Shown in pieces: positions 34,726-46,834 of a stretch of DNA of 64,000 nucleotides (the first letter of the stretch is position 1; each line of letters opens with the position of its first letter). The position numbers and the translations under genes were made by a program. The notes beneath the pieces are model-generated. The model had not been told where the DNA came from. It saw only the letters and a program-made list of their open reading frames with translations, and did not search any database. This DNA is from Sternotherus odoratus. Lineage: Eukaryota; Chordata; Testudines; Kinosternidae. The DNA lies in the NCBI GenBank assembly GCA_032164245.1, contig JAVMKO010000002.1:180674920-180738919 (forward strand), read 5' to 3'.

Positions 34726-34845
34726 AAATTGGATGTTTTTTCATGGAAAATCTGTTTTGACTAAAGTTTTATTGAGCGGGTTTCCCAGGTTCAGGATGGA
34801 ATTTGTAGGGATGGGGATAGGAGACAGACAGACCTGAGAACAGCT
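34726..34845 (+). repeat. 120 bp direct repeat, copy 1
   Basis: Begins AAATTGGATGTTTTTTCATG and ends GACAGACCTGAGAACAGCT. It differs from 36357-36476 at only two positions that I can see, with sharp divergence on both sides of both copies. Confidence 0.85.
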
Positions 34846-35527
34846 GTCATAGAGAACACTTGTCCATGGCTTCCATTCTTTTATCCTGAGGGAACTTGAG
34901 CTGACACCTCAGCCTCATCTGTTGAGATGCTGTAAGCAGGAAAAAGCAGCCTCTCAATTAGCAAAGAGTAAAACCATTTAGGGATTAAAAAATTAATACC
35001 AATCCCAGAACTCCACCCAAAAGTCAACAGGCAGCCAGAGCAATTTATTCAGGGCAGTAGTGTAATGTGCTCTGTGTTAAACAGCACTTACCAAGCGGAC
35101 AGATGCATTTTGCTTTGATTGAGGTTTCTAAGATTTTTCAACGTGTAGATCCACATGGAGCACAGTCTGTTTTCTTGGAAGATTTTTGTTTTGTTTTTTC
35201 CTGCATCCTCTCTAAGGAGCTTTTGTGTCCTGTTCCCCTGGGGCAGGGAAAACAGAACAGAGCAGTCACTGTGTTCCCCAAAGTGCAGGAACTGCACTCA
35301 ACAGCAGTCAACCCTGCTGTTGAGTGTAGTCCTTGTTCAGCCACACAAGTGGGGATTTTCTTGCTTGCCCCATGTGCTCCGTAATGGGGAAACCTGCTAA
35401 AATCCGTACAAATATAAGTTTTCTGTGTGAGAGGGAGATATGTTGTGAGAGATGATAATGAATACCAATAATATAGCTGCTTTTTTGCAGGTTGGTTACA
35501 TTGTGTAAAGCAATTTGGAGGACATTA
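34846..35527. other. Probable intron, no feature recognised
   Basis: Ordinary sequence. Overlapping ORFs near 35067-35400 on both strands have no recognisable domain. AACAGCAGTC and a partly complementary segment near 35300-35330 form a small inverted repeat (CTCAACAGCAGT/…TGCTGTTGAGTG). Confidence 0.4.
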
Positions 35528-35919
35528 CCGTATTTTTCGCCCTATAAGACGCACTTTTTCTTCCCCAAAACGGGGGGGGGGAAAAAGTTGGTGCGTCTTA
35601 TAGGGCGAATATACCTATTCGCCCCATCACAAAAAAAAAAAAACAAAAAAAAAAACAGTGCGTGCGCCCCGGTTCCCCCCCTCCCCGCCGCGGGCGGGCT
35701 GCCGGCGGCGCCCCGGTTCCCCCCTCCCCGCCGCGGGCGGGCTGCCGGCGGCGCCCCGGTTCCCCCCTCCCCGCCGCGGGCGGGCTGCCGGGGGCGCCCC
35801 GGTTCCCCCCTCCCCGCCGCGGGCGGGCTGCCGGGGGCGCCCCGGTTCCCCCCTCCCCGCCGCGGGCGGGCTGCCGGCGGCGTCCCGGTTCCCCCCTCCC
35901 CGCGGCGGGTGTGTGTGGT

Positions 35920-35954
<35 letters not shown>

Positions 35955-36024
35955 CACGGCTTTTTTACTTTAAAAGTCGGGGGCGTCTTATACGCCGGAG
36001 CGTCCAATATGACGAAAAATACGG
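35528..36024. mobile_element. TA-target MITE carrying a GC minisatellite (497 bp)
   Basis: Ends CCGTATTTTTCGCCCTATAA and the complement of TGACGAAAAATACGG form terminal inverted repeats (CCGTATTTTTCG), flanked by TA at 35526-35527 and 36025-36026. A large subterminal hairpin pairs CGCCCTATAAGACGCAC (35539) with its complement (about 35592-35609). The core is a 43 bp GC-rich tandem repeat, followed by a T-run of more than 30. Confidence 0.75.
35667..35912. repeat. 43 bp GC-rich minisatellite
   Basis: Five to six near-identical units built on CCCCGGTTCCCCCCTCCCCG CCGCGGGCGGGCTGCCGG. Variation is confined to a few positions (CGGCGG/CGGGGG). The period is not divisible by three, so each frame of the array gives a similar Pro/Arg/Gly-rich pseudo-protein. 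Confidence 0.9.
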
Positions 36025-36289
36025 TATATATATTAGAAACTGTTGCCATTACACATTATATAGATATATAGCAAGACACATGTTTAGACATTAAAAAAGA
36101 TTGATGAGGACTATTAGAAGAAAATTCTTATTGGACTTTCTTTAATGAGATACATTATTAGTTTCTGTTTCCTATGTTGTGCAAAGTAAGTGGCTTTATT
36201 AACATAACATTAATATGTTTTTCCTAAAGCTATTACAAAATGGGTTTATAGTTGTATTTAGTTCTGAATTGCAGTAGAAGTAAAGAACA

Positions 36290-36356
36290 AATCACTAGAG
36301 CTGGTTGGAAATTTTTCGTCAAAGCATTTTTCATTGGAAAATGCTGTGGGGTGTAG
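36290..36356 (+). repeat. Interspersed-repeat head upstream of the 120 bp repeat
   Basis: AGAGCTGGTTGGAAATTTTTC and CATTTTTCATTGGAAAATGC look like the start of a reptile interspersed repeat that continues into 36357-36476. This suggests copy 2 sits in its native repeat context, while copy 1 (34726) lacks the head. Confidence 0.4.
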
Positions 36357-36476
36357 AAATTGGATGTTTTTTCATGGAAAATCTGTTTTGACTAAACTTT
36401 TATTGAGCGGGTTTCCCAGGTTCAGGATGGAATTTGTAGGGATGGGGACAGGAGACAGACAGACCTGAGAACAGCT
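36357..36476 (+). repeat. 120 bp direct repeat, copy 2
   Basis: Second copy of the 34726-34845 segment with two substitutions, about 1.63 kb away in the same orientation. Confidence 0.85.
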
Positions 36477-37439
36477 AATCACCTAGGGCACTCATCTGGG
36501 ATCACAGAAAGCCAGGATAAAATCCCTGCTCTGAATCAGGAGAAGCAGGGACTTTAGCCTTTTTCTGCTACATCTCCGGTGAATACGGTGGGTTACTGCG
36601 TGTTTCAGGGTGCTTGGGTCTCTCTCTCCTTGTTTTATCTTCTTTTTCCAAATCCCTCCTCCTTCCCCCAAAAAATCAGTTTTGTTCTGATGCTGAACAA
36701 AATCAAATTTTGAAACCTCTACGTTTTTCATTAAATTGGCACTCTGCAATCTCACCTACAAATCATCCTAAAATGATATCAATAAACAGGGCTCAGAATA
36801 TTGCTGACAAAGTAAATAATAATAATAATAATTATTAATAGACTGAAAGTTTAAGAAACTTTCTAAGGGGATATCCAAGTAATTTTATATCTGATATTTT
36901 AAATATTAGAGAATCAAGATACCACACTGTAAAGTAAGAACAAAAGGGGAAAATAGTTTGTTTTCATAAAATGGGTAAGATGTGCAGTATCTTGCATACT
37001 ATAATATTAGAGCCCTTTACTATGTGTCCAAGTATTGATGTTACTTTTCCTTTCTATTTTGGGGTGTATTCATGGTGATAAAAGACTTCTTATAACATGT
37101 TATAATGTCACATTTTCACTTTCAGAGATGTAGAAGACCAATCCTGTTTTTACTGAAGTCAGTGACAAAAGTCCAACTGATTTCAGTGGGAGAAGGCAAA
37201 GTTCATAGTTTTGTGTGTATGTCAATGAACTTTACTGGATTCACATTTTATTAGTTGCTGAGTGAAGCATGTACAATTCTGTACTGTTAATCAAAACTTG
37301 TTTTATGCCACTTTACTGGAGTTTGTGATATTTTAGAAGAAAATACCCTGAGTGGCAATGCAGCAGTGGAGGAGAAATACTTGTAGGACTATTGCACTGC
37401 TTTGTCACAAATAATGATGATTACTACTAATTAATATGA
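36477..37439. other. Probable intron with (AAT)n
   Basis: An (AAT)n/(ATT)n microsatellite lies at about 36813-36838. At about 37139-37190 ATCCTGTTTTTACTGAAGTC…TTTCAGTGGGA is a weak relic of the palindromic repeat seen at 46201. No genes. Confidence 0.45.
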
Positions 37440-37665
37440 AAGGAGAGGCAGCATAGCCCTCTGGATAGGGTATTGAACCGAGGAGTCAGGTCACCTAGAT
37501 ACTATTCCCAGCTCTGCAGCTGGCTTGCAGTGTGACCTTACACAAGTTACTTCACCTCTCTGTGCCTCTGTTTCCTCATCTGAAGAATGAGGATAATGAC
37601 CAGATAGATTTTCTGAGGTTTATAAATCAAAAGTACTATTTAGGAGCTAAGTATTATTTTTATCA
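37440..37665 (+). repeat. MIR/CORE-type SINE
   Basis: Recognisable order: AGAGGCAGCATAGCCCTCTG head, 'ggagtcaggtcacctagatactattcccagctctgc' with a B-box-like GGTCACCTAGATACTATTCC, then GTGTGACCTTACACAAGTTA, CTCTGTGCCTCTGTTTCCTC and ATCTGAAGAATGAGGATAAT. This is the tRNA-derived MIR family pattern, moderately diverged. Confidence 0.8.
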
Positions 37666-39185
37666 TCACTAATATTTTGAGGGTTTCAGTGTACTAATTT
37701 TTTGTGGAATTTAGTTATCAAGTTTTGGAGAACATTAAGTATGCAGTATTTTTATATGGTGGCATAGGTATAAAGTATTTCGGAGGTAAAATAAGTGAGT
37801 GGAAGTGAGACCATGGTTTGGACCCTAAGGACTTGGTCAGGCCTCATTAGGTTATTTGGAAGCACCCCAGAATATTTGTTTGACAGTCCGTTGTTAGAGG
37901 AGGAAGAGTGAGGACTTCCCAGCTGGAGCTGATGTGGTTCAAGCTGGATGAATTTGCCAAGGAAGGTCTCTCTCTACGCCAAAGACAGGTCCATCAGACA
38001 GAGATCTGGGCTGCTGGTGGTGACACCAATTCAGAGAACATCCTTCTCCATGGTTTTTGGAAAGGAAGTCTGAACTGGACTATGAGAGAAGACTTTCTGG
38101 ATCATGAAAAGGAGAGTGGACAGATGATCAGTCTCCAAATTCTCTCATAAGTTTTAATTGTCAATAAATTACAAGTGCAGTAATTTAATATGGAGTGGAG
38201 CTTTGGTAAATGGGGATTTCTGCTGCAGACTTCGATGAGCACTTGCCATACTTATCAGGGGACCATTCTCCATGGACAGGGTCCTTGTAACAAGGGAGCA
38301 GAAGGAGGGGTGCCACAAGATAAAATTTTCAAGAGAGAAACTTGGTGGTGGCAGAAGGTAATCAAAATTGGGTGATATGAAACACAGGATTGTAAGAAAT
38401 ACAAATGGAGGGAAAAGAATAGTCGAGAAACAAGTATGGTGAGGAAATTTGAGAGGAAGAGTATGTAATTGGGAGAGGAAGAATTTGGTGTTGAGGGATG
38501 CTAGCTAGCTTTTTCCTGACTAGTAATGTCTGAAAGAGATGGTCCCTATATATCTTCAAATATATTTTCCTTATTTTTAATCTTGTGTGTTGTTTTTTCA
38601 AAGACCATCTCCACTGGTTTTGCAATGTCAGATATTTTCTACCTTAGTGTTTAAAGATTAATCCTGAAGATGTTTGCTTTTGAATTTATATCATGCCAAT
38701 GATAAGTAAACTCCAGGGCTCTCCTGGAAACTGCAGCAGGGAAAGGTGCAGAAATGGGGCCACCAGGCGGCCTCACACTCACATATCCTCTGGTGTGGCT
38801 GTACTGCCCCCAGTCCTGCCCTCTGGTGGGGTGCTGTACAGATGGAGGAGACTCTGAGTGGATAAATTCCCATTTACTACAGAATCCACATCCCTTTTCA
38901 TTGTTAGTTAGTGCCTGTTAGTAACCATTAATACTTTTAGTTCTTTCAGTATATTGTAACAGATATTTTCGGTTGGCGAATGAACAGGGAAGAATGATTG
39001 TGGAGTAAAGAAGACCCACTGAGAGAGATTATCTTGAAGAACTGTTAGTCCCCCCCCCCACTGTAAATAATCACACCTTCATGCATAAATCAAGTAAACT
39101 GAGAATGTATAGAAATGACATCACAACATATGTTTCTGGGAAAATATTTTTGGCAATGAGGTTATAATGATACTGATATGGGAAC
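37666..39185. other. Probable intron, no feature recognised
   Basis: AT-rich; short ORFs only. A moderately GC-rich patch at 38700-38850 could be an old repeat but has no identifiable ends. Confidence 0.45.
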
Positions 39186-39188
39186 TTA

Positions 39189-39818
39189 GGGTATGTCTTC
39201 ACTACAGGAGTAGGTCGATTTCACTTAATTCGATTTTCTAAAGTCTACTTTAGAAAATCGAATCCGTGTGTCCCCACCAGGACAGCAGGTCGACAGTGGT
39301 CTTTAGACAGTCTGTCCTTAAACTTTTGCAGGGGTCGACATAGGCCCGCATTGCACTGTGGGTAGGTAGCCCACAGTGCCGGGAGTGCCGGACCCCCCCG
39401 CCTGCCCGAGCAGGCCCGCGGCCCCCCCCCCCCGCTTGCCCGAGCAGCCCCGCGCCGGACCCCCCGCCCGCCTGAGCAGCCCCGTGCCGTACCCCCCCCC
39501 CGAGGGGGGGGGAGCCGGTGCTGGGCTGGTCAGGCGGGCGGGGGGGGGTCTGCGGGGCTGCTCGGGCAGGCGGGGGGGTCCGGCGCGGGGCTGCTCGGGG
39601 GGGGGGTCGGAGGCTTAAAGTCAGATGCCTCTTCACTAGATGAAAATCGACCTAGAGAGGTCGATTTTAGCGCTACTTCTCTCGTCAGGCAGGAGTTACA
39701 AAGTCGATTTTGAGGGCCCTTTAAATCGACTTTAAGGGCATACCTGTGAAGATAGGTACACGTTTAGTTCGACTTAACGTCGTTAAAGTTGACGTTAAGT
39801 CCTAGTGAAGACATGCCC
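39189..39818. mobile_element. Harbinger MITE derived from the 4.5 kb family (630 bp)
   Basis: Ends GGGTATGTCTTCACTAC and GTAGTGAAGACATGCCC type with TTA duplicated (39186-39188, 39819-39821). Both subterminal regions match those of 10859-15368, for example TAATTCGATTTT on the left and GTTCGACTTAACGTCGTTAAAG on the right, so it is an internal-deletion derivative. The coding core is replaced by a GC-rich palindromic block (39380-39605) with CTGCTCGGGCAGGCGGGGG and its complement. Confidence 0.9.
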
Positions 39819-39821
39819 TTA

Positions 39822-42800
39822 GTAGAGGAAAGAAAAATGTCCCTTCCAGATGTAGGACATCTATCCAGCACTTTGAACTTCAAAGGGTGGTAAGTATCCA
39901 ATTTCTTTGTGTATTCTTTATAGTGCTGTACTAATCTCTAATTGATAATCTTAGATTAAATAATTCCAATTGAACCTGTTATTTTGACAATGTTGAGTTG
40001 ACTCAGACAAACAGATATAGACTATTATTGTGTAAAGGAAACTGTTTTTGGTTCATTAATGTTGCCAGTCTTTTTGCCTGTCCTCTACAAGAGGAAAAAC
40101 ATCTAGCCACCTTTTCGTTCTCGTTCTGTCAGTTGTGGTCTAAATTCAGGTTACCTCAGGGCAGAAGTTACACCCAGTAAGTTATCTCTTGCATTACTAT
40201 TAAGTGAAATTTCCTTTTTTCCCCTCTTAGTTTTCAACTACTTTATACTTTATCAGGTGGTATATCCATTTATATGATAACGCTACACATTTTAACCCAG
40301 GAGGTCAGCAATTTTGTTGTTCAAATGAGGCACTTGGTTTTTTTGTTTTTGTTTGTTTTAACATTATCCAGTTGAGCATTGATATCAATTTTGCCTTTTT
40401 ACTCATCCATACTCCTGAAGATTAACATTTGATAGGTTTTTATTGCTCTGAACGTGAAGATATACCAGTAGTGTAATCTTTCCTTAAAAATGCTGAAGTT
40501 TCTCAGTAGATTTCCATAGCACTCTGCAATCGTTCTTGGGCATTCTGTATGCTGTGCAGTTTCTTTTTCCAACACACAGTAGCAGTCTTTAAGGCCTTGA
40601 TTTTCAAAAAATCAGATGACCAAGGTGTCACAGCTCCAATTGAGCATCCCCTCTTGGCCACACACCAGACTGCTGTGAGGGGATCCAGCTGCTTGCAAAT
40701 ATTTTTTATCCCCAGTGTTACCTTTGATAGTATCCCAAAGGTGGAATATTTTTATACCACTGAGGGAATGATGTTCAGCTACGCTCCACAGAGGACCATT
40801 AACAGCAGTTCCAGACAGAAATAATTTATTGAGTGGACTGAGGTGAGTTTGAGACTTAAAAAAAGGTTTCAATCTAATTAAAAACAAAATATTAAAAGAA
40901 ACAGAAAAGTCAGATGGATTCATCTCAAATTATTACATGTTTTAAATTCACTTTCTAAAAGGATAGAGACAAGCTGATGCCCCAGTCCTTTATAGAATAT
41001 ATTGAGTAATGTGATTCATCACGAGAAGTTTTCAATTTAAGAAATCAGTTCTTGACATTTTAACCATGTGTTATAATTTGAGATACATTTCTTTTGGAAA
41101 AGAAAGCATCTTGAAATATATGAAAAATTCAGCTAAAACAAAGATTACCTTTTTTAGATAGAGTAAACAAAAAATTGATGTATGAGACTTTACAATGTTT
41201 TTAATTGCAACATAAAAATGGTCTTTGTGAGTGTAAAATAGGAACATGTTACACTGGCTAAGGTTTTCTAAATCACTACAGCGATACTGAAGTAGTTTGA
41301 CCTAGAAAAACATGTAATGTATTCATTTTATTTTCCTAATGGGGAAAAAACATGCAAAACATTGTGCACAAAATATGAAATTCAGCCCAACTATTAGAAA
41401 CTAATATAAATTAATTTTATTATATGGGTCACCTCACCTCTAGCTGACCCTTTGAATATATATATATATATAGCCCATCCCACCCCCCAGTATGTGCTGT
41501 TCATTTCATTACAATTGGTTATGAGCTAAGAATGTGTCACTGCTTTGTAGTATGAATTTTTAAAATAAAGATAGACAGGCTCCCTAAAAATAAGAAAAAG
41601 AGAAACTCATTAAGGAAGCTGGGGGATTTTTGAAAGTACTTTCTTTTCATAATTTTCATATTTCTTAAAAAGCACACTCCAGCTTTTAATGAAGTAATAA
41701 TGCAGTTCGTTAATCTGAACAGATTTCTGAAAGTAGGTACGTTGCCACAGTATTCTGGGAATTGGTTTGAACGTAATTGGTTGGATGTCAGTATTAAAGC
41801 CCACTAATGAAAAAGGAAATGCTCAAACCATGATACAGATGCACAATTTAATGAGGCTGAATTATTATTTTCTCTCTCTTTTTTCCTTTCTATTCTGCAT
41901 TGTCTCTCCCATGATCTGCTTTCACCCTTTGATTTTAAAAGTTTCAAGGAATGGGATTTCTATAATTTCCCTTGAGAAACTATATAACAGCCTTCATATC
42001 TAACTATTCAGAAGTTTTTTCCAAAGGTTCTACCTATATTTTATCTATCTTAATTTCATTTCATTGCCTCTATTTATATCTCTTTGCACAACGCTAAATA
42101 ATTCACTTTCCTTTTTGATGATTAGACACTCCATAGTAGTTGTAGACTGTTATCATGCCCCTCAGCTATTACTTAGCCAGCTATAGCTATTTAATTTTTG
42201 TAAAGCCTTTCTTCAATCAACCTATTCATGCTATGCCAAGCAGCACAATATTTCTGTCTATATAATGATTATCTAGAAAATAATGTTAAACTACTCAACT
42301 TCCAGTTGAGCTTGAGAATCACTTTCGTCCTAAATCATGATCATTACCATTAAAATTTGGCGTTCAAACTATTAACTAGTCTTCAGACTGTTCATTAATG
42401 AAGTCTGGCTTGCAGTGTCTTGGTAGTGGTGCTTTCTTCATGACCCACAGTATATATAACAAAAATTGAATGGCAATAGAATTAATACTGCCTTTCTACA
42501 AATCTTTCTGCCAAACCAATACCAGTTGAATAGTACACTACTAATTTAATATACTGCATACCATGCATCTGCATAAATGTTTTGAACTTGAGATACAAAA
42601 CTGAGGTGCATTGCCTCTTATTGTCTTTTTCGGCAGAATATGACCCTTGCTGAATGTTTTATGGAACTTCTGGATAGCATATTCAGTGAATGAAGAGACA
42701 ATCCCCCAGATCTGTGTCTACTGTCAGTAAGCACGGGAATGTGTCCTTCAAAAGGATCAGCAAAAGCCACTTGGGTATACTGGCATGGATTCTTATGCCA

Positions 42801-45800
42801 TGATAAGATGGGCAAGAGAGGATCCTGTTCTAGTATACTTATTATAGTTCAATTCAAGGAACAAGTGTTTGTTTTTGCTGTCTTTTTAATAACACAATGA
42901 CATGGGTCATCAGATTTAACTCTGGGCAATTTCTTTCATCTGCCCCACTTCATCTATCCACCATGAATCTGACCCAGCTTTTGTTGTCTTATGGAAGGAT
43001 AGCATGTGAGCTCTTCTGATTTTTCTATGCAACACCAGGTCTAAACTTTGGGGGAATAATGGGTCTAGTCATGCATATTTTCTTATTTATTATGTTATAA
43101 TGAGTATAATTTATAAACATACTATGTGTATGTTTTGGCTTCTTTACAATTTTGAATGAGTAGCTGGTCATGGCTTTGGCGAAACACATAGAAAAGGTAA
43201 TCTCAATATGGCATTTGTGTGGCCATTTAGTGTGGCCTTCCTGTACCAGATATTGTAGGTGTGCATGGATAGAGCTAGCCTTCACATTCTTCTGGCACCT
43301 AGAGAGTAAATGCTCATACAAAGTCCAAAGATGATATTGAGGGGGCAATGATTTATCTGATGAATGAATTTTATTCATATAAATGAAGATGAAAACTGTG
43401 GACTATGAAAATAATTGCTAATGCTCCCAGCTCAATTTTGTCATTTCAAATCGTGCTTCCTGTTTTGCTTAGGGTCTCTGAAGCAAAGGCAAGTAGGTTC
43501 TTTTCTTCCATGGTCATAATGTGGGGCATGACTGTTGCCAGTCTATACAAGAATTCATCGCTTTTAAACTGTATTGCCCAAATGATTTATTAATTCATCT
43601 GAGACTGCAACAACTCTTTGACTTTTAAGAATCCTTGTTACATTCATCTGGACAAATCCAAGTCTTTTGATGATCTAGAAAATTGCAAAGATTGAGTTTT
43701 GTAGCTAGATGGGAAATGAAGCATCAGTAGTAGTCCACTAATTGCAGAAAAGAACATATTTTAGCATGTTTCCCAAACCTGAATGATCCACTGTGACTTT
43801 GTCTTTTGCTTTGTTTTGTGAAGCCTACTCTACATAAATCAGACCTAGTTGATGCACTTTATGTACTGTATTTCTCCTTGCAGACTCTAAACATAATCTT
43901 CCAACCTCTGTAAAGCTACATCTGGGTTATTGGTGAGTTCATTTTAATTCTTGCTTTCATTAGAAATGTTAAAGTAGCTCTTTATGGGGTCCCCTTCCAA
44001 CAATGGAATCACTTAGAACCTGAGCAAAGGCCGTGACAGAGAGAATAACTCAGAAGAATAAATGAACTTGCACATCCTTATTATGTTCTTTCTGTACTTG
44101 TTCAGGGAATATCAATCCATTTTCTTGCCATGTTTTATTCCCTGTTCAATAGTACCAGTGTTTTGCAGTCATTTTTGTTTTGCCATGAAACTTGTTCAGT
44201 TTTTATTATGCTGCCAGCATACTATGGTTACATTTTCAAAAGCTACCAACTGACTTAAGAGGAGCCTAAGTCACTTTTGATAATGGTCATTTAGGGGTTT
44301 TTGAAAATTTTTGTCCTAGATATTTAAATTAGCACATGGATTTTGAATAACTTGTTGTGCTACACTGGTAACATTCCCGATATCTGAAGTTTTCTTGAAA
44401 ATCCTACTGCACTTTTGTAGATTGTCAATGATTGAATGCCTTGGCAGTATTTTCCATTGAGTCTAATCTCACTGACCTCCTAGAATGTCTCAAATAGACA
44501 ACAGGTGGAATAGTAGATGTTTCTGTGGTGCCTCACTGCTCAGGTGACAAGCAAGCCACATTGTCACAATGGGTATCAATTATAAGAAAAGTAAATTCTC
44601 AGTAGTAAGTCATTTTGTCTGCCTCAAATTGTAAAACTGTGCGTCACTCATCTTGGCTTATTTTATGAAACTGGAATTTCTAAATAGCCACATTTTGCTC
44701 ATAAGTGTATTAAGTCTACATAAAGTCTAAGTCTAGCTTTTTTTCTTGGTCCTTATGATTGAATCAGACTACTTAAATGGATGTGTTTTACCATTTTGTT
44801 TTGCTCAAGACAGTGGATAAAATAAAGTCTAACTTAAGAGGACATTTGCAACTAAAAACATTCAAAGCATAGAAACCCCACTGCTGCACACTTTAATCAA
44901 AATGGCACCTATAGCCAGTTGTAACTGCTGTTGTGGTGACTTATTTTTATCTTCAGTTGTGCACCAGAAGAATTTATCCATTTAGTCCCTCTCTGACTTC
45001 TCAGGGATCAGTTAGTTGGCATCCAAATGGAATTTCCTTGCACAACAGTTTGGAGGGGAGGGGACTGTATGGTTGGATGGCTGGTTTTTTTTAACAACAG
45101 CTTGCTGCTATTCCTTGTGGGGTGTGGGAGGATGTTTGTTTGTGGTTTGTTTGTTTAAAAAAAAAATCCATACTCTTTCCCCTTCCCTTTCTGCTAGGGA
45201 ATTTTTTTCCTCTCTGTTTTTGAAACTCTCATATTCTAGGGGATGGGAAGGATTTGAGAATAGAGGTCATCAAATTAGAATGGTTTCCCCCAACCAGACC
45301 CTTCTGCAGCTGGGAAATTGGGTCTTTATGCTGAGATTTTCTCTTTCTGATTACACTGGCCGCTCTTCTTGTTCTTTTCCTCATGATCGTCACCCTCAGC
45401 AGCACAATTATGTTTGGAGCTTAAACTTGCATCAAAGACAAATGTGTTCGGGTCAGCAAAAAATAATCTTCCTTTAATAAATTGTTTTAATACAATAATA
45501 ATTCATTTATTGGTACCACCAGTTATTTTAATGGTAGTCATTGAATGGAAAAATCACATAAAATAACAGCGTGTGCTAACATAAGGACAAATTTTGCTCT
45601 GTTATATGGAAACATCCTCATTGCCTTTGAGTCCCTGATACAACCAAGCACTTAAAGCTGAGCACTCTAAGTGCTTTCATGAACATATATTGTCCCAGAA
45701 CATGTTTAATATCGAGCAGTTGCTTAAATGCTTGGGTGAATTGGGGCTTAAGTAAAGAGGATGAAAGAGAGCAGAATTTGTTTCAGATCAATTTTAGGAT

Positions 45801-46200
45801 TTCGTGGAAGACAAATATTTGTCTAATAGCCTAATTTTTAACTTCAAGATAAAGTTATTCTTCAGATAAAATGCACTATATAAATGCAAATTCTTACTAG
45901 GGGAGAGCAAATTAAACCAGGTGATGTGGTTCCCTGCCTCTGGCCTTAGTAGAACCCATGAAGATATTATCTGGTGTCATTCTCCAGCTATGTGCATATT
46001 CCTTAGGCCATCTGAGTACAGATTCATTCTTTATCCTAATACCATTATGGTCTTAGCAAGGGAGTCTATCGATCACATCTATAAGCATTGAGGATTTCTG
46101 ACAAGCTACAGGTATACTTGAGGTAAATCTCACTTTCTATCTGCAATGCAGTACTTTATTAGGCACTTTTTTAAAATGTGCACTCAAAGCTGCATTCTGT
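39822..46200. other. Probable intron, no feature recognised
   Basis: 6.4 kb of AT-rich DNA. A (TA)n tract lies at 41455-41472. The minus-strand 117-codon ORF at 43025-43378 and other short ORFs show no domain I recognise. The region 42600-44250 has slightly more organised short ORFs on the minus strand and could be an ancient repeat, but I cannot support a family. Confidence 0.4.
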
Positions 46201-46273
46201 GGGTGAAATCCTGTCCCATCGAAATCAATGAGAGTTTTGCCACTGACTTCAGTGGAGCCAGGATTTCACCCCA
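46201..46273. repeat. Short palindromic interspersed repeat (73 bp)
   Basis: GGGTGAAATCCTG at the left and CAGGATTTCACCC at the right are perfect inverted repeats, with an internal pair AATCAATGAGAGTTTTGCC…TTCAGTGG of the 'tcaatgggagttttgcc' type. This foldback repeat is common in reptile genomes from memory; the family name is uncertain. Confidence 0.6.
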
Positions 46274-46439
46274 TCTCTTGTGTATCATCAGATTTGCTAG
46301 GTTCATCTGGATTTATCTCACCAAATCAATTTCCCGCCATTGCAGAGGCCTCACACACTGTTGGTTCTCACTCCTTCCTTTTCTCTGGCTGTGGCACACA
46401 ATAGTGTAGCTTCTTGAGCGTGGAATATGTTAGTCTAGT

Positions 46440-46547
46440 CCAGGTTATTGAGCTCAGTGCAGCAATAACCAAGCAGAGTTTGTTGCCTGTAATGTGCAGG
46501 TGGTCAGACTAACTGATCTGCTGGTCCTTTCTGGCCTTAAATTCTGT
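46440..46547 (+). mobile_element. CR1-type LINE 3' tail, interrupted
   Basis: GTGGTCAGACTAACTGATCT…GGTCCTTTCTGGCCTTAAAT is the sense-strand 3' end of a CR1 subfamily. The expected terminal TATGATTCTATT does not follow directly but appears at 46823-46834, after an inserted MITE. Confidence 0.6.
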
Positions 46548-46822
46548 GGTTATGTTTACATTTAAAATGCTATAGTAGCCCAGCTTTCATTTGAAGTGCT
46601 TCCCTGTAGACACTACCTATGCTGACAGGAGGAGTTCTCCCATTGGCATAGGTAATCCACACACCCAAGAGGTTGTAGCTAGGTCAACAGAAGAATTCTT
46701 CCATTGACCTAGTATTGTCTATACAGGGACTCACATTGACTTAACACTGCCCAATGGCGTGGCTTTTTCAGACCCTGACTGCTGTAGTTAAACCAACCTA
46801 ATTTTCTAGCATAGACTAGGCC
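46548..46822. mobile_element. Diverged Harbinger-like MITE within a CR1 tail
   Basis: Starts GGTTATGTTTACATT and ends ATAGACTAGGCC, weak inverted repeats of the GGCCTRGTCTACAC type. Inside are partly complementary blocks (CTATGCTGACAGGAGGAGTTC / TGGCATAGGTAATC; GCTAGGTCAACAGAAGAATTC / CCATTGACCTAG). It separates the two halves of the CR1 3' end. Confidence 0.5.
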
Positions 46823-46834
46823 TATGATTCTATT

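Noticed and set aside
35492..36094. 200-codon Pro/Arg ORF and its overlapping shadows
   Set aside because: 43 bp GC array plus poly-T (a run of F) in a MITE; open in several frames simultaneously.
43025..43378. 117-codon minus-strand ORF
   Set aside because: No recognisable domain, AT-rich codon use and no splice or repeat context; a chance ORF or a very old relic.
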